64,000 nucleotides of DNA from Pseudomonas petrae (GTDB taxonomy: Bacteria > Pseudomonadota > Gammaproteobacteria > Pseudomonadales > Pseudomonadaceae), in NCBI RefSeq assembly GCF_021728295.1, contig NZ_JAKJXE010000003.1, positions 372,001-436,000 of the forward strand, read 5' to 3'. Every line of letters starts with the position of its first letter. Within the stretch, counting starts at the first letter, position 1. The translations under genes were made by a program, and so were the position numbers. The notes beneath the pieces are model-generated. The model was not told the origin of the DNA. It made no database searches and saw only the letters and a program-made list of their open reading frames with translations. Positions 27,507-38,319 of the stretch are shown here, in pieces.

Positions 27507-28526
27507 GTGGATGTTCCGTTGTTGCTCGCCGCTGTGTCAGCGAACTCTCCCTGTGGCGAGGACCTGGAATACGACGCCGATTTCCTGCAATTGGAACGCG
27601 ACGCTCAAGGGAAGCCTGAGCGCTCCATGGGCGACGCCGTGCAACAGGCAGAACCCCCGAACTGGCGACAGATCGAACAGTCCAGCACCACCCTTCTTCA
27701 GCGCAGCAAAGACCTTCGCGTCACTCATTTCCTGCTACAGAGCGCCTTGGCCCTGGACGGCTTTGCCGGGCTGGCCAACGTCCTGACCCTGATCAATAGC
27801 CTGCTCGGCCAATACTGGGCCACGCTGCATCCGCAACTCGACGCCCAAGACGATAACGACCCTACCGTGCGCATCAATGCGCTGGCGGGTATCGCCTGCG
27901 AAACCAACGTTCGGTTGCTGCGCGAGAGCCTGCTGGCCCGTTCACGCACCTTCGGTTCGATCAGTCTGCGCGCAGCCCTGAATGCCAGTGGTCTGCAGAC
28001 CTTTAGTGACGAACACCTCAAACCCGAAGAGCTGGCCGGCGCCCTGCGTGACAGTGACCCCGAGCAACTGAGCGCCCTTCGCTCAGCGTTGCAGGAAGCT
28101 CACGACGCGGCCCATGCCATCGAACAGTACGTCTCGCAACAGGTGGGCTCGGCACAAGGCGTGGACCTGTCCGCCCTCAAGCAGCCGCTTAAACAGGCGC
28201 TGCATATTCTGGGTGAATACGCGCCGGCTTTTGCTGAAGTCCACTCACCTTGCCAGGAGATTGTCGACGCTCAGCCTGAGGCCCAAACGGCCGCGGCCTC
28301 GGTTGCGGCACGGGGCAATGCAGAGATCGGTAACCGCGACGATGTCGTGCGCAGCCTTGATCGCATCCTTGCCTACTACGCACTCCATGAGCCTTCAAGC
28401 CCCTTGCCGATGCTGCTTAGCCGTGCCAAACAGCTGGTCAACGCTGACTTTGAGGCGATTGTGCGCAATCTGATTCCCGACGGTATGTCGCAGTTCGAAA
28501 ACCTGCGAGGGCCCGACGCCGAGTAA
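27507..28526 (+). CDS. tssA: TssA, T6SS priming and cap protein
   Basis: 339 residues from a GTG at 27507, ten bases after AAGGAG; the in-frame TTG at 27504 is an alternative. The protein opens VDVPLLLAAVSANSPCGEDLEYD, the conserved ImpA N-terminal domain, with EPPNWRQIEQ and DLRVTHFLLQSALALDG following. The end is the helical oligomerisation domain (LVNADFEAIVRNLIPDGMSQ). It nucleates the sheath at the baseplate. It is the first gene of the rightward operon. Confidence 0.94.
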   Translation: MDVPLLLAAVSANSPCGEDLEYDADFLQLERDAQGKPERSMGDAVQQAEPPNWRQIEQSSTTLLQRSKDLRVTHFLLQSALALDGFAGLANVLTLINSLLGQYWATLHPQLDAQDDNDPTVRINALAGIACETNVRLLRESLLARSRTFGSISLRAALNASGLQTFSDEHLKPEELAGALRDSDPEQLSALRSALQEAHDAAHAIEQYVSQQVGSAQGVDLSALKQPLKQALHILGEYAPAFAEVHSPCQEIVDAQPEAQTAAASVAARGNAEIGNRDDVVRSLDRILAYYALHEPSSPLPMLLSRAKQLVNADFEAIVRNLIPDGMSQFENLRGPDAE

Positions 28527-28634
28527 CGCTGCTCGCCTGCATCGCGAGCCCGCCCCGGCCAAGACCCCGCAACCCCGTTACCGGCCAATACCGATGACGC
28601 CAATTACGTCGCAGCAGCGACCAGGAGGAGCAAC

Positions 28635-29150
28635 GTGGCGAACACCAGTTCTCAGAAATTCATTGCGCGCAACCGCGCACCACGGGTTCAGATCGAATAC
28701 GACGTTGAGCTGTACGGCGCCGAGAAAAAGGTCCAGCTGCCTTTCGTGATGGGTGTCATGGCGGACCTGGCCGGCAAGCCTGCCGAGCCTTTGGCCGCTG
28801 TAGCGGACCGTAAGTTTCTGGAAATCGACGTCGACAACTTCGACTCACGCCTCAAGGCGATGCAGCCGCGAGTCGCGTTTCACGTGCCCAACGAGCTGAC
28901 CGGCGAAGGCAATCTGAGCCTGGACATCACCTTCGAAAGCATGGATGACTTCAGCCCTGCCGCCGTGGCGCGCAAGGTCGACTCGCTCAGGCAGTTGCTG
29001 GAAGCGCGCACTCAGTTGGCCAACTTGCTGACCTACATGGATGGCAAGACCGGCGCAGAAGAAATCATCATGAAAGCGATCAAGGATCCGGCCCTGCTCA
29101 AGGCGTTGGCCAGTGCGCCAAAACCCCAGGACTCCGAGCCGAAAGCCTAA
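28635..29150 (+). CDS. tssB: TssB (VipA), contractile sheath small subunit
   Basis: 171 residues from a GTG with AGGAGGAG ahead of it. The motifs RVQIEYDVELYGAEKKVQLPFVMGVMADL and VDNFDSRLKAMQPRVAF are diagnostic. It forms the sheath with TssC; contraction fires the tube. The gap of 108 bases before it has no gene; 15 bases separate it from tssC. Confidence 0.97.
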   Translation: MANTSSQKFIARNRAPRVQIEYDVELYGAEKKVQLPFVMGVMADLAGKPAEPLAAVADRKFLEIDVDNFDSRLKAMQPRVAFHVPNELTGEGNLSLDITFESMDDFSPAAVARKVDSLRQLLEARTQLANLLTYMDGKTGAEEIIMKAIKDPALLKALASAPKPQDSEPKA

Positions 29151-29165
29151 TCAGGACGAACGATC

Positions 29166-30659
29166 ATGACCGAATTACTGCGTGATAATCAGGCCCCGTC
29201 GGGCCGCACCGAAGAAGCCAACGAGTTCGCCTCGCTGCTGCTGCAAGAGTTCAAACCCAAGACCGACCGCGCGCGCGAAGCCGTCGAGACGGCTGTGCGC
29301 ACCTTGGCTGAGCAAGCCTTGGCACAGACCGATCTGGTCTCCGACGACGCCATCACCTCGATCGAGTCGATCATCGCCGCCATCGACGCCAAGCTCACCG
29401 CTCAGGTCAACCAGGTCATTCACCACCCCGAGTTCCAACAGCTGGAAAGCGCTTGGCGTGGCTTGCACTACCTGGTCAACAATACTGAAAGCGATGAGCA
29501 ACTGAAAATCCGCGTGCTGAACATTGCCAAGCCGGAACTGCACAAGACCCTGAAGAAATTCAAGGGCACGGCGTGGGATCAAAGCCCTCTGTTCAAAAAG
29601 ATGTACGAGGAAGAGTACGGACAGTTCGGCGGCGAACCTTACGGCTGTCTGGTGGGCGACTACTACTTCGACCAGTCGCCACAGGACGTGGAACTGCTGG
29701 GCGAGCTGTCCAAGACCTGCGCAGCCATGCACGCGCCGTTCATCGCCGCGGCCTCGCCGACCGTGATGGGCATGAGCTCGTGGCAGGAGCTGTCCAATCC
29801 GCGTGACCTCACCAAGATTTTCACCACTCCTGAATACGCAGGCTGGCGCTCGCTGCGTGAGTCCGAGGACTCGCGTTACATCGGCCTGACCATGCCGCGC
29901 TTCCTGGCTCGTCTGCCGTATGGCGCCAAGACCGATCCGGTTGAGGCCTTCGCCTTCGAAGAAGACACCGACGGCGCCGACAGTGCCAAGTACACCTGGG
30001 CCAACGCAGCCTATGCGATGGCCGTCAACATCAACCGCTCGTTCAAACACTACGGCTGGTGCTCGCGGATTCGCGGCGTGGAGTCCGGTGGCGAAGTTGA
30101 GAACCTGCCCGCGCATAGCTTCCCCACCGACGACGGCGGCGTGGACATGAAGTGCCCGACCGAAATCGCGATCTCGGATCGTCGCGAAGCAGAACTGGCC
30201 AAAAACGGTTTCATGCCGCTGCTGCACAAGAAGAACACAGACTTTGCCGCGTTCATCGGCGCTCAGTCGTTGCAGAAACCGGCCGAATACGACGATCCGG
30301 ACGCCACCGCCAACGCCAACCTGGCCGCTCGCCTGCCGTACCTGTTCGCCACCTGTCGCTTCGCTCACTACCTCAAGTGCATCGTGCGTGACAAGGTCGG
30401 CTCGTTCAAAGGCCGCGATGAAATGCAGCGCTGGCTGCAAGACTGGATTCTGAACTACGTCGACGGTGACCCTGCGCACTCCACCGAAACCACCAAGGCC
30501 CAGCACCCGTTGGCGTCCGCTGAAGTGGTAGTTGAGGACGTTGAGGGTAACCCGGGTTACTACACGTCGAAGTTTTACCTGAAGCCGCACTATCAGCTTG
30601 AAGGCCTGACGGTGTCGTTGCGCCTGGTCTCCAAGCTGCCGTCCGCAAAAGGCGCTTGA
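29166..30659 (+). CDS. tssC: TssC (VipB), contractile sheath large subunit
   Basis: 497 residues. The motifs include HHPEFQQLESAWRGLHYLV, LVGDYYF and PRFLARLPYG. The C-terminal segment GNPGYYTSKFYLKPHYQLEGLTVSLRLVSKLP carries the beta strand that hooks neighbouring subunits. The length is typical. A ClpV contact is made through TssC in assembled sheaths. It is followed by a 126-base leader before hcp. Confidence 0.97.
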   Translation: MTELLRDNQAPSGRTEEANEFASLLLQEFKPKTDRAREAVETAVRTLAEQALAQTDLVSDDAITSIESIIAAIDAKLTAQVNQVIHHPEFQQLESAWRGLHYLVNNTESDEQLKIRVLNIAKPELHKTLKKFKGTAWDQSPLFKKMYEEEYGQFGGEPYGCLVGDYYFDQSPQDVELLGELSKTCAAMHAPFIAAASPTVMGMSSWQELSNPRDLTKIFTTPEYAGWRSLRESEDSRYIGLTMPRFLARLPYGAKTDPVEAFAFEEDTDGADSAKYTWANAAYAMAVNINRSFKHYGWCSRIRGVESGGEVENLPAHSFPTDDGGVDMKCPTEIAISDRREAELAKNGFMPLLHKKNTDFAAFIGAQSLQKPAEYDDPDATANANLAARLPYLFATCRFAHYLKCIVRDKVGSFKGRDEMQRWLQDWILNYVDGDPAHSTETTKAQHPLASAEVVVEDVEGNPGYYTSKFYLKPHYQLEGLTVSLRLVSKLPSAKGA

Positions 30660-30758
30660 TCACCGTTTCATCGTGGGCACTGACTGACTCGCGCTCATAA
30701 AAATCCACATTGCTCAACGGGCTGATCTCGACGACGAGGCAGCCCGGCACCCCAAACA

Positions 30759-30783
30759 GTGGCAGCCGCCACTTCAGGAGAAA
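30759..30783 (+). promoter_or_regulatory. Hairpin and ribosome site in the hcp leader
   Basis: GTGGC (30759-30763) pairs with GCCAC (30768-30772) around a four-base loop, immediately before TTCAGGAGAA. This can itself close as TTC-AGGA-GAA and expose GGA. It could tune the high output of hcp or bind Rsm proteins. The stems are short, so the call is weak. Confidence 0.35.
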
Positions 30784-30785
30784 AC

Positions 30786-31274
30786 ATGGCTGTTGATATC
30801 TTCATCAAGATCGGCGACATCAAGGGCGAGTCCATGGACAAAGCCCACAAGGAAGAAATCGATGTGTTGAACTGGAGCTGGGGCATGTCCCAGTCCGGCA
30901 ACATGCACGTCGGCGGTGGCGGTGGTGCTGGCAAGGTCAATATTCAAGACCTGACGATCACCAAGTATGTCGATAAATCCTCGCCAAACCTGATGATGCA
31001 CTGCGCCAGCGGCAAGCACGTCGACAAGGTCACTTTGGTGGTGCGCAAGGCCGGTGGTGAAAGCCAGGTCGAGTACATGAAAATCGACCTGGAAGAAGTG
31101 CTGATCACCTCCCTGCACACAGGCGGCTCAGGCTCGGACGACCGTCTGACCGAGAACGTGACCCTGAACTTCGCTCAGGTCATGGTCGAGTACCAGGAGC
31201 AGAAAGCTGACGGCTCCAAGCAAGGCGGCCCGATCAAGTTTGGCTGGAACATCCGTTCGAACACCAAACGCTGA
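30786..31274 (+). CDS. hcp: Hcp, T6SS inner tube protein
   Basis: 162 residues from the ATG at 30786 (MAVDIFIKIGDIKGESMDKAH). The Hcp1 pattern is clear: DVLNWSWGMSQSG, then GKVNIQDLTITKYVDKSSPNLM, and the end PIKFGWNIRSNTKR. Hexameric rings stack inside the sheath and chaperone small effectors such as Tae4 and Tse4-type proteins. Frame upstream of the ATG is open but leads through the leader hairpin and is not used. Confidence 0.97.
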   Translation: MAVDIFIKIGDIKGESMDKAHKEEIDVLNWSWGMSQSGNMHVGGGGGAGKVNIQDLTITKYVDKSSPNLMMHCASGKHVDKVTLVVRKAGGESQVEYMKIDLEEVLITSLHTGGSGSDDRLTENVTLNFAQVMVEYQEQKADGSKQGGPIKFGWNIRSNTKR

Positions 31275-31345
31275 TATGACGCACGCGCCCTGCCAGGGAT
31301 GGCGGGGCTCGTACTATTAGACTTCTGACGCAGGATGCTTGAAGC

Positions 31346-31798
31346 ATGGCCAAACCTTCATTTATCAATTTGTGGAACAGCTATCCACCTTATCCGTCAG
31401 CTAAACCTGCTTGTGATGGCCCTTGGTCAAATCAGTGTGCTATTCGCATGAGCATCGCGCTTTGCGGAGAGAGAACGCTACCCGTCAATTCTTCCACCTA
31501 CTCTGAACCCCGTTGCGCTCATGGCCACGCTCGCGGTGCAGAGTCGTTAGCGAACTGGCTCTGGAAGAAAAGTCAGATAGGCCCCCCGAAAATCCTTGGC
31601 AATAGTGCTGATGAACGGAACAGTTTGCTGACTAAAACAGGGATTATTTTCTACAAAGATTTCTACTATCAGCTTACCGACCCCGAAGGCCGCCCGAGTG
31701 GTGATCATATCGACTTGTGGAACCGTGGAATGACCGCAAGCAAAAACAGCGATTACTTCTACAGGGCCAAGACAGTCTGGTTCTGGGAACTGCCATGA
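31346..31798 (+). CDS. Tae4-family peptidoglycan amidase effector
   Basis: 150 residues. The start MAKPSFINLWNSYP and the motif NQCAIRMSIAL place the nucleophile at C31. HGHARGAESLANWL follows, and GDHIDLWN places H121 and the neighbouring Asp. These make an NlpC/P60-like Cys-His amidase of the Tae4 family, which cuts the D-Glu-mDAP bond in the peptidoglycan of Gram-negative rivals. There is no signal peptide, as expected for Hcp delivery. It is inserted between hcp and tssE, inside the structural operon, and overlaps its immunity gene by four bases. The family call is based on the residues quoted; the assembly partner is inferred from position. Confidence 0.88.
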   Translation: MAKPSFINLWNSYPPYPSAKPACDGPWSNQCAIRMSIALCGERTLPVNSSTYSEPRCAHGHARGAESLANWLWKKSQIGPPKILGNSADERNSLLTKTGIIFYKDFYYQLTDPEGRPSGDHIDLWNRGMTASKNSDYFYRAKTVWFWELP

Positions 31799-32226
31799 TG
31801 AAAAAGAATGTGTTGTTTGCCTTGGGCATATTCAGCATTGCAGCCTGCGCCGATCCCGCGCCCTCTGACAGCCCAGGCCTTGTTCACGCGAGTTTCGCTG
31901 GAAAAAACGTGAGCTTGATTAACGAAAACGGGCGTTGCGCACTGAGCCTTTCCGCCGCGCAATCCATTACGCTGGACATGATATGGCCCTGCCGATTCAG
32001 CGAAGATCGACAGAAAAACGTGCGAGTGGAATCCTACCGGCAAGCACAAGTGCTGATGGTAGAGCGTAGTGAGCATCTGCCTGCTCCCAGCAAGGACTGT
32101 GCGACAGATCTGCAAGCCATTCGTTACTTCAAAGGCAGGCTGGAAGTTGCGCCCGTCAGTCAAATCGCTGCGTGCGGACCCGGCTACTGGGATCAGAAAG
32201 CTCTGATCTGGGATTTCGACTGGTGA
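31795..32226 (+). CDS. Putative lipoprotein immunity protein for the Tae4 amidase
   Basis: 143 residues from the ATG at 31795; a second ATG follows at once at 31798. A signal sequence ends SIAAC, a lipobox, so the product is a periplasmic lipoprotein, where a peptidoglycan amidase must be neutralised. Six cysteines, including [13 protein letters not shown] and IAACGPGYW, suggest disulfides. It overlaps the amidase (ATGA) and the tssE start (GTGA). I do not recognise the usual Tai4 pattern with certainty; the role follows from position and localisation. Confidence 0.7.
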   Translation: MMKKNVLFALGIFSIAACADPAPSDSPGLVHASFAGKNVSLINENGRCALSLSAAQSITLDMIWPCRFSEDRQKNVRVESYRQAQVLMVERSEHLPAPSKDCATDLQAIRYFKGRLEVAPVSQIAACGPGYWDQKALIWDFDW

Positions 32227-32735
32227 ACGACCTGACCCTGCGCGAACGCCTGCAACCGTCGCTGCTCGACCGGCTGACGGATGATGAGCCCGGCAACCTT
32301 CAGGAAGGCACCGACAAGCGCGTTTTGTCGCTGAGCCAACTGAAAGCGTCGGTGATGCGTGATCTGACCTGGCTGCTCAACAGCACGTCATTGCTGGACG
32401 CTGACACCACACTGAATACACCCGCAGGCACGTCAGTGATCAATTACGGCCTGCCTGCGCTAGCGGGTAACACCGCGTCGAGCATCGACGTGAGCGTTCT
32501 GGAAGGGCTGATCTATCACGCCATTGCCACCTATGAACCGCGCATTTTGCGCAATACCTTGCGTGTCCGAGCACAGACCTTGCCGGATCAAATGAACCAC
32601 AACGCCCTGAGCTTCGAGATTGAAGGCGATCTATGGGCCCAGCCCGTGGCCTTGCCCCTGTTACTGCGCACTGATCTGGACCTGGAATCCGGGCATGTTC
32701 AGGTCGTGCCTGCCCAGCAACGGAGGCGCACATGA
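32223..32735 (+). CDS. tssE: TssE, gp25-like baseplate protein
   Basis: 170 residues from a GTG that overlaps the immunity-gene stop. The protein opens [23 protein letters not shown], then [18 protein letters not shown] and [11 protein letters not shown]. These are hallmarks of the gp25-like wedge subunit that initiates sheath polymerisation. No upstream ATG in frame is consistent with the family start. It overlaps tssF by four bases. Confidence 0.94.
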   Translation: MNDLTLRERLQPSLLDRLTDDEPGNLQEGTDKRVLSLSQLKASVMRDLTWLLNSTSLLDADTTLNTPAGTSVINYGLPALAGNTASSIDVSVLEGLIYHAIATYEPRILRNTLRVRAQTLPDQMNHNALSFEIEGDLWAQPVALPLLLRTDLDLESGHVQVVPAQQRRRT

Positions 32736-34591
32736 ACCCTCGCCTGCTGGAACTCTACAACCAGGAACTGCAACATGTGCGCGAGAGCGCGGCAGAGTTT
32801 GCCAAGGAATACCCCAAGATTGCCGGGCGCCTGACGCTGTCAGGTATCGACTGCGCCGACCCTTACGTCGAGCGCCTCCTGGAAGGCTTTGCGTACCTGA
32901 CCGCCCGCGTGCAGCTCAAACTGGACGCTGAGTACCCGACCTTCACGCACAACCTGCTGGAAATCGCCTATCCGCACTACTTGGCGCCGACGCCGTCGAT
33001 GACCGTGGTGCAGATGCAGATAGACCCCGACGAAGGCTCGCTCACCAGCGGCTTCAGCTTGCCGCGCAACAGTGTCCTGCGCGCCACACTGGGTCGCGAG
33101 TCGCAGACGCCGTGCGAATACCGCAGTGCCCACGACGTCACCCTGTGGCCGCTGAACGTTAGCCAGGCTGAATACTTCGGCAACCCCGCAACCGTATTGG
33201 GCCGCTTGGCGGCGGCCGAACCCAAGGCCAAGGCCGGGTTGCGCATTGTTCTGCGCAGCGGGGCCGAAACGCCGCTCAACAGCCTGACCCTGGAAAACCT
33301 GCCGCTGTACTTGAACGGCGCCGATGAGCAACCGTTTCGCCTCTACGAGCAGTTACTTGGCAATGTCTGCGCCGTGTTTGCCCGCCAGCCCGGTGCCGAC
33401 TGGGTCGAACGCCTGCCAGCCGAGGCCCTTAGGTCGTGCGGTTTCGATGACCGTGAAGCGGCCATGCCTGTCGTGGCGCAGGCGTTTCAAGGCTATCGGT
33501 TGCTGCAGGAATACTTTGCGCTGCCGCAGCGCTACCTGTTCGTTGACTTCACGCATCTGGGCCGCGCCGTTCAACGCTGCACGGGCCAGGAGCTGGAGTT
33601 GATCGTGCTGTTTGATCGCCTGGATCAAACCCTGGAAGGCAGCATTGGCCCGCAGCAATTTGTGCCGTTCTGCACCCCCGCTATCAACCTGTTTTCACGC
33701 CGGGTCGACCGGATTCACTTGTCCGACCGGGTCAGTGAGCACCATGTGATTGCCGACCGCACACGGCCGATGGATTTCGAGATTCACTCGCTCACCAGTA
33801 TGACCGGCCACGGCACGGGACCCGAGCAACCGTTTCTGCCGTTTTACGCGGTGCGTGACCCGTCACGCTATGGCCGCGACAAAGCCTATTACACCCTGCG
33901 CCGTGAGCCGCGCGTGCTGTCCAGCGAGCAGCGGCGCAACGGGACGCGCTCCAACTACGTCGGGAGCGAAACATTCGTGAGCCTGGTGGACACCCAGCAA
34001 GCGCCGTACCGCCATGACCTTCGCCAATTGGGCGTGACAGCCTTGTGCACCAACCGCGACCTGCCGCTGTTCATGAACGTGGGCGGTGGCAAAACTGACT
34101 TCACGCTGGCCGACAGCGCCCCGGTAACCTCGATTCGCTGCCTGGCCGGGCCAAGTCGTCCGCGTGCCAGCCATGCCCACGACCAAAAAGCCTGGCGCCT
34201 GATCAGCCAGTTGTCGCTCAACTACCTGTCGCTCAACGAAGAAGGCCAAGGCGCTGCAGCCCTGCGCGAACTGCTGCGCCTGTACGGCGACAGCAACGAC
34301 AGCGCCCTTCAATTACAGATAGAAGGCCTGCGCGAGGTACGCAGTAAAGCCTGCACACGCCGCCTGCCGATGCCTGGGCCGATTGTGTTCGGGCGTGGTC
34401 TTGAGATCACGCTGGAGTTTGACGAGAACGCCTTTCGCGGCACCGGCGTGTTTGTGCTGGGCGCGGTGTTTGAGCGCTTTCTGGCGCGCTATGTGTCCAT
34501 CAACAGTTTTACCGAGACCGTGATTCGTACGAGCGAACGCGGCGAGATCATGCGATGGAAAGCCAATCCCGGCCGTCGTCCGACCCTGTGA
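32732..34591 (+). CDS. tssF: TssF, baseplate wedge protein
   Basis: 619 residues. The start [33 protein letters not shown] is diagnostic, and the end [31 protein letters not shown] is the conserved C-terminal region. Two TssF with one TssG form each wedge. It overlaps tssE by four bases and tssG by 37. Confidence 0.96.
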   Translation: MNPRLLELYNQELQHVRESAAEFAKEYPKIAGRLTLSGIDCADPYVERLLEGFAYLTARVQLKLDAEYPTFTHNLLEIAYPHYLAPTPSMTVVQMQIDPDEGSLTSGFSLPRNSVLRATLGRESQTPCEYRSAHDVTLWPLNVSQAEYFGNPATVLGRLAAAEPKAKAGLRIVLRSGAETPLNSLTLENLPLYLNGADEQPFRLYEQLLGNVCAVFARQPGADWVERLPAEALRSCGFDDREAAMPVVAQAFQGYRLLQEYFALPQRYLFVDFTHLGRAVQRCTGQELELIVLFDRLDQTLEGSIGPQQFVPFCTPAINLFSRRVDRIHLSDRVSEHHVIADRTRPMDFEIHSLTSMTGHGTGPEQPFLPFYAVRDPSRYGRDKAYYTLRREPRVLSSEQRRNGTRSNYVGSETFVSLVDTQQAPYRHDLRQLGVTALCTNRDLPLFMNVGGGKTDFTLADSAPVTSIRCLAGPSRPRASHAHDQKAWRLISQLSLNYLSLNEEGQGAAALRELLRLYGDSNDSALQLQIEGLREVRSKACTRRLPMPGPIVFGRGLEITLEFDENAFRGTGVFVLGAVFERFLARYVSINSFTETVIRTSERGEIMRWKANPGRRPTL

Positions 34592-35634
34592 GTACGCTCA
34601 CCGACATGCACGACACGCCGTGGAAGTACGACTTCTTCCAGGCAATGCGGCGGATCGAGTGTGAGTCACCGCACTTGCCACGCTTTGGCCATTCTGTGCG
34701 ACTGGCCGATGACCCTTTGCGGCTGGGACAGCAGCCCGAGTGTGCGTTTGCACCCTCAACACTGGCGGCGCTGACACCTGCCGAGGACGGCAAGGCTGCG
34801 CGGCTGGAGCAGTTTTTCTTTGGCCTTGGTGGGCCAAATGGTCCGCTGCCGCTGCACCTGACCGAGTATGTGCGCGATCGTCAGCGCAATAATGCCGACA
34901 GCACCAGCAAACGTTTTCTGGACGTGTTCCATCATCGCTTGCTGAGCCTGTTTTACCGAGCGTGGGCCGAAGCCAGGCCAACCGTCAGCCACGACCGGCC
35001 AGACGACGATTACTGGTCGGCGCGACTCGCGGCGCTCAGTGGTCGCGGCATGCCGAGCCTGCTGCGCCAAGGGCTGATCCCTGACACGGCCAAGCTGCAC
35101 TTCAGCGGGCATCTGGCAGCACAAACCCGCTACCCCGACGGTTTGAAAGCCATTCTTGAGCACTACTTTGGTCTGCCGGTGGAGATCGAGGAGTATGTGG
35201 GCCAATGGCTAGAGCTGCCCGAACGCAGCCGCCTCTCGGTCAGCGCCAATCAGTTGGGTGTCGATTTTTGTCTGGGCAGCCACGTGTGGGACCGTCAACA
35301 CAAATTCCGTATCCGCATCGGCCCGCTAAAGCTCGATCAATACATGGGCATGCTGCCCGATGGCGAACCGTTTAAACACTTGGTCGCCTGGGTTGCGGAA
35401 TACCTGGGGCATGAACTGGACTGGGACCTGAACCTCATTCTTGAACAACCCCAGGTGCCCAAACTGCAACTCAACGGCCAGTTTCGCCTGGGTTTCAACA
35501 CTTGGCTGGGCCAGCCAGCACGAGACCCTCGGGACCTGATTCTGGCCCGCCATTACGCCGACCTGACGCGCTGCGCGCAGCCGCTGTCGGCCCACTCTTC
35601 AGACTCTTACGCAGGAAGCACAGCACATGGGTGA
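34555..35634 (+). CDS. tssG: TssG, baseplate wedge protein
   Basis: 359 residues. KYDFFQAMRRIECESPHLPRFG, RLEQFFFGLGGPNGPLPLHLTEY and FLDVFHHRLLSLFYRAW are the family blocks. The ATG at 34555 lies inside tssF; a later ATG at 34606 would also leave the conserved part intact. It overlaps clpV by eight bases. Confidence 0.95.
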   Translation: MESQSRPSSDPVSTLTDMHDTPWKYDFFQAMRRIECESPHLPRFGHSVRLADDPLRLGQQPECAFAPSTLAALTPAEDGKAARLEQFFFGLGGPNGPLPLHLTEYVRDRQRNNADSTSKRFLDVFHHRLLSLFYRAWAEARPTVSHDRPDDDYWSARLAALSGRGMPSLLRQGLIPDTAKLHFSGHLAAQTRYPDGLKAILEHYFGLPVEIEEYVGQWLELPERSRLSVSANQLGVDFCLGSHVWDRQHKFRIRIGPLKLDQYMGMLPDGEPFKHLVAWVAEYLGHELDWDLNLILEQPQVPKLQLNGQFRLGFNTWLGQPARDPRDLILARHYADLTRCAQPLSAHSSDSYAGSTAHG

Positions 35635-38305
35635 AATCAGTCGGGCAGCACTGTTTGGCAAACTGAACAGCGTCGGCTACAAGGCCATCGAAGCCGCAAC
35701 CGTGTTCTGCAAGCTGCGGGGCAACCCTTATGTAGAGCTGGCGCACTGGTTTCATCAGCTGCTGCAATTGCAGGACTCGGACCTGCACCGGATCATCCGT
35801 CAGTTCAACGTTGAGCCCGCGCGCCTGGCCCGCGACCTGACCGAAGCACTGGACCGCCTGCCGCGTGGTTCGACGTCGATCACCGACTTGTCTTCGCATG
35901 TCGAAGAGGCCGTTGAACGCGGCTGGGTGTATGGCAGCCTGATGTTCGGCGAAAGCCAGGTGCGCACGGGCTACCTGCTGCTGGGCATTCTCAAAACGCC
36001 GAGCCTGCGCAACGCACTGTTGGCTTTGTCGGCCGAGTTCAGCAAGCTCAAGGCCGAGACCTTGAGCGAGCGCTTTGACGAGTACGTCGGTGACTCCCCG
36101 GAAAACGCCCTGAGTGCAAACGACGGCTTTATGGCAGGTGCAACACCGGGCGAAGCCAGTGGTGCCATCGCCCCTAGCGCCATGGGCAAGCAGGAAGCGC
36201 TCAAACGGTTCACCGTCGACATGACCGAGCAGGCCCGCAGCGGCAAGCTTGACCCAATCGTTGGCCGCGACGATGAGATTCGGCAGATGGTCGACATCCT
36301 CATGCGCCGTCGGCAGAACAACCCGATTCTCACCGGTGAAGCGGGCGTAGGCAAAACAGCGGTGGTCGAAGGGTTCGCGCTGCGCATCGTGGCCGGTGAC
36401 GTGCCGCCCGCCCTCAAGGACGTTGAACTGCGCAGCCTGGATGTCGGCCTGCTGCAAGCCGGTGCGAGCATGAAAGGTGAGTTCGAACAGCGCCTGCGTC
36501 AGGTCATTGAAGACGTTCAGGCCTCGCCCAAGCCGATCATCCTGTTCATCGACGAAGCCCACACCCTAGTGGGTGCTGGCGGCGCGGCAGGCACCGGCGA
36601 CGCCGCCAACCTGCTCAAGCCTGCGCTGGCTCGCGGCACCCTGCGCACCGTGGCCGCCACCACCTGGGCTGAGTACAAGAAGCACATCGAGAAGGACCCG
36701 GCCCTGACCCGCCGCTTTCAGGTGGTGCAAGTCGCAGAACCTTCAGAAGACAAAGCGTTGCTGATGATGCGCGGCGTGGCCTCGACCATGGAGCAGCATC
36801 ACAAGGTGCAGATCCTGGATGAAGCGCTGCAGGCGTCAGTCAAGCTGTCCCATCGCTACATCCCTGCGCGGCAGTTGCCGGATAAATCCGTCAGCCTGCT
36901 CGATACCGCCTGCGCACGGGTTGCCGTGAGCTTGCATGCCGTGCCTGCGCAGGTCGATGACAGCCGTCGGCGCATCGAGGCGCTGGAAACCGAGTTGCAA
37001 ATCATCGCGCGTGAACACGCCATTGGCATCGCCACCGGCACACGACGCATCCACAGCGAAACGTTGCTGGGCACTGAGCGCGAACGCCTTGCCGAACTCG
37101 AAAGCCGCTGGAGCGAAGAGAAAACGCTGGTGGACGAACTCCTCGCCACCCGCGCCGAACTGCGAGAAGGCGCCGGTGTGGTGGACAGTGATACCGGTTC
37201 TGAACAGGGCGATGCCTTGCGTGAAAAGCTGGTTGACCTGCAAACCCGCCTCAGTGCCCTGCAAGGCGAAAGCCCACTCATTTTGCCGACCGTGGACTAT
37301 CAGGCCGTCGCCTCGGTGGTTGCCGACTGGACCGGGATTCCCGTTGGGCGCATGGCGCGCAATGAGCTGGAAACCGTGCTCAAGCTCGACCAGCACCTGA
37401 GCAAACGCATCATCGGTCAGGACCACGCGCTGCAAATGATCGCCAAGCGCATCCAGACCTCGCGCGCAGGCCTGGACAACCCAAGCAAACCGATTGGCGT
37501 GTTCATGCTGGCCGGTACCTCGGGTGTTGGCAAGACCGAAACCGCGCTGGCGCTCGCCGAAGCCATGTACGGCGGTGAGCAGAACGTCATCACCATCAAC
37601 ATGAGCGAGTTCCAGGAAGCGCACACCGTTTCCACCCTCAAGGGCGCGCCGCCAGGTTACGTGGGTTATGGCGAAGGTGGCGTGCTGACCGAAGCAGTAC
37701 GGCGCAAGCCCTACAGCGTGGTACTGCTGGACGAGGTGGAAAAAGCGCACCCGGACGTGCACGAGATGTTCTTCCAGGTCTTCGATAAAGGCGTGATGGA
37801 AGACGGCGAAGGCCGCGTGATCGACTTCAAGAACACCTTGATTCTGCTCACCACCAACGCGGGCACCGAGCTGATTTCACACCTGTGCAAAGATCCGCTC
37901 AACGTGCCGAACCCGGACGACATTGCCACTGCACTGCGCAAGCCTTTGCTGGAGATTTTCCCGCCGGCGCTGCTCGGACGCTTGGTGACCATCCCGTATT
38001 ACCCGCTTAGCGACACCATGCTCAAGGCCATCACCCGCCTGCAACTGGAGCGCATCAAGAAGCGCGTAGAAAGCACGCACAACGTGGCCTTTGAATACGA
38101 CGACGCGGTGGTCGATTTGATTGTTTCTCGCTGCACCGAAACCGAAAGCGGCGGGCGGATGATCGACACCATTGTGACGAACACACTGCTGCCGGACATG
38201 AGCCGTGAGTTTCTTACGCGCATGCTCGACGGCAAGCCAATGGCGGCGGTACGAATCGGTGTCAGCGATCAGCAACTGGATTACCACTTCAGCGATGTCG
38301 GTTGA
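35627..38305 (+). CDS. clpV: ClpV, AAA+ sheath-recycling ATPase
   Basis: 892 residues. The N-domain binds TssC. The first AAA module has GEAGVGKT (near 238) and [13 protein letters not shown]; a ClpB-type middle coiled coil follows (about 440-530). The second module has [16 protein letters not shown] (near 630) and [12 protein letters not shown]. It pulls contracted sheath apart for reuse. All nucleotide motifs are intact. It ends the structural part of the operon; an inverted repeat separates it from vgrG. Confidence 0.97.
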   Translation: MGEISRAALFGKLNSVGYKAIEAATVFCKLRGNPYVELAHWFHQLLQLQDSDLHRIIRQFNVEPARLARDLTEALDRLPRGSTSITDLSSHVEEAVERGWVYGSLMFGESQVRTGYLLLGILKTPSLRNALLALSAEFSKLKAETLSERFDEYVGDSPENALSANDGFMAGATPGEASGAIAPSAMGKQEALKRFTVDMTEQARSGKLDPIVGRDDEIRQMVDILMRRRQNNPILTGEAGVGKTAVVEGFALRIVAGDVPPALKDVELRSLDVGLLQAGASMKGEFEQRLRQVIEDVQASPKPIILFIDEAHTLVGAGGAAGTGDAANLLKPALARGTLRTVAATTWAEYKKHIEKDPALTRRFQVVQVAEPSEDKALLMMRGVASTMEQHHKVQILDEALQASVKLSHRYIPARQLPDKSVSLLDTACARVAVSLHAVPAQVDDSRRRIEALETELQIIAREHAIGIATGTRRIHSETLLGTERERLAELESRWSEEKTLVDELLATRAELREGAGVVDSDTGSEQGDALREKLVDLQTRLSALQGESPLILPTVDYQAVASVVADWTGIPVGRMARNELETVLKLDQHLSKRIIGQDHALQMIAKRIQTSRAGLDNPSKPIGVFMLAGTSGVGKTETALALAEAMYGGEQNVITINMSEFQEAHTVSTLKGAPPGYVGYGEGGVLTEAVRRKPYSVVLLDEVEKAHPDVHEMFFQVFDKGVMEDGEGRVIDFKNTLILLTTNAGTELISHLCKDPLNVPNPDDIATALRKPLLEIFPPALLGRLVTIPYYPLSDTMLKAITRLQLERIKKRVESTHNVAFEYDDAVVDLIVSRCTETESGGRMIDTIVTNTLLPDMSREFLTRMLDGKPMAAVRIGVSDQQLDYHFSDVG

Positions 38306-38319
38306 GCGTTATTAATCCG

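Noticed and set aside
29175..30590. 471-codon open frame antisense to tssC
   Set aside because: A by-product of GC-rich third-position bias opposite a firm sheath gene; the translation is rich in Arg, Val and Gly with no family pattern. The same applies to long antisense frames opposite vgrG (39168-40550), clpV (35495-37762) and rhs2 (47028-48236).
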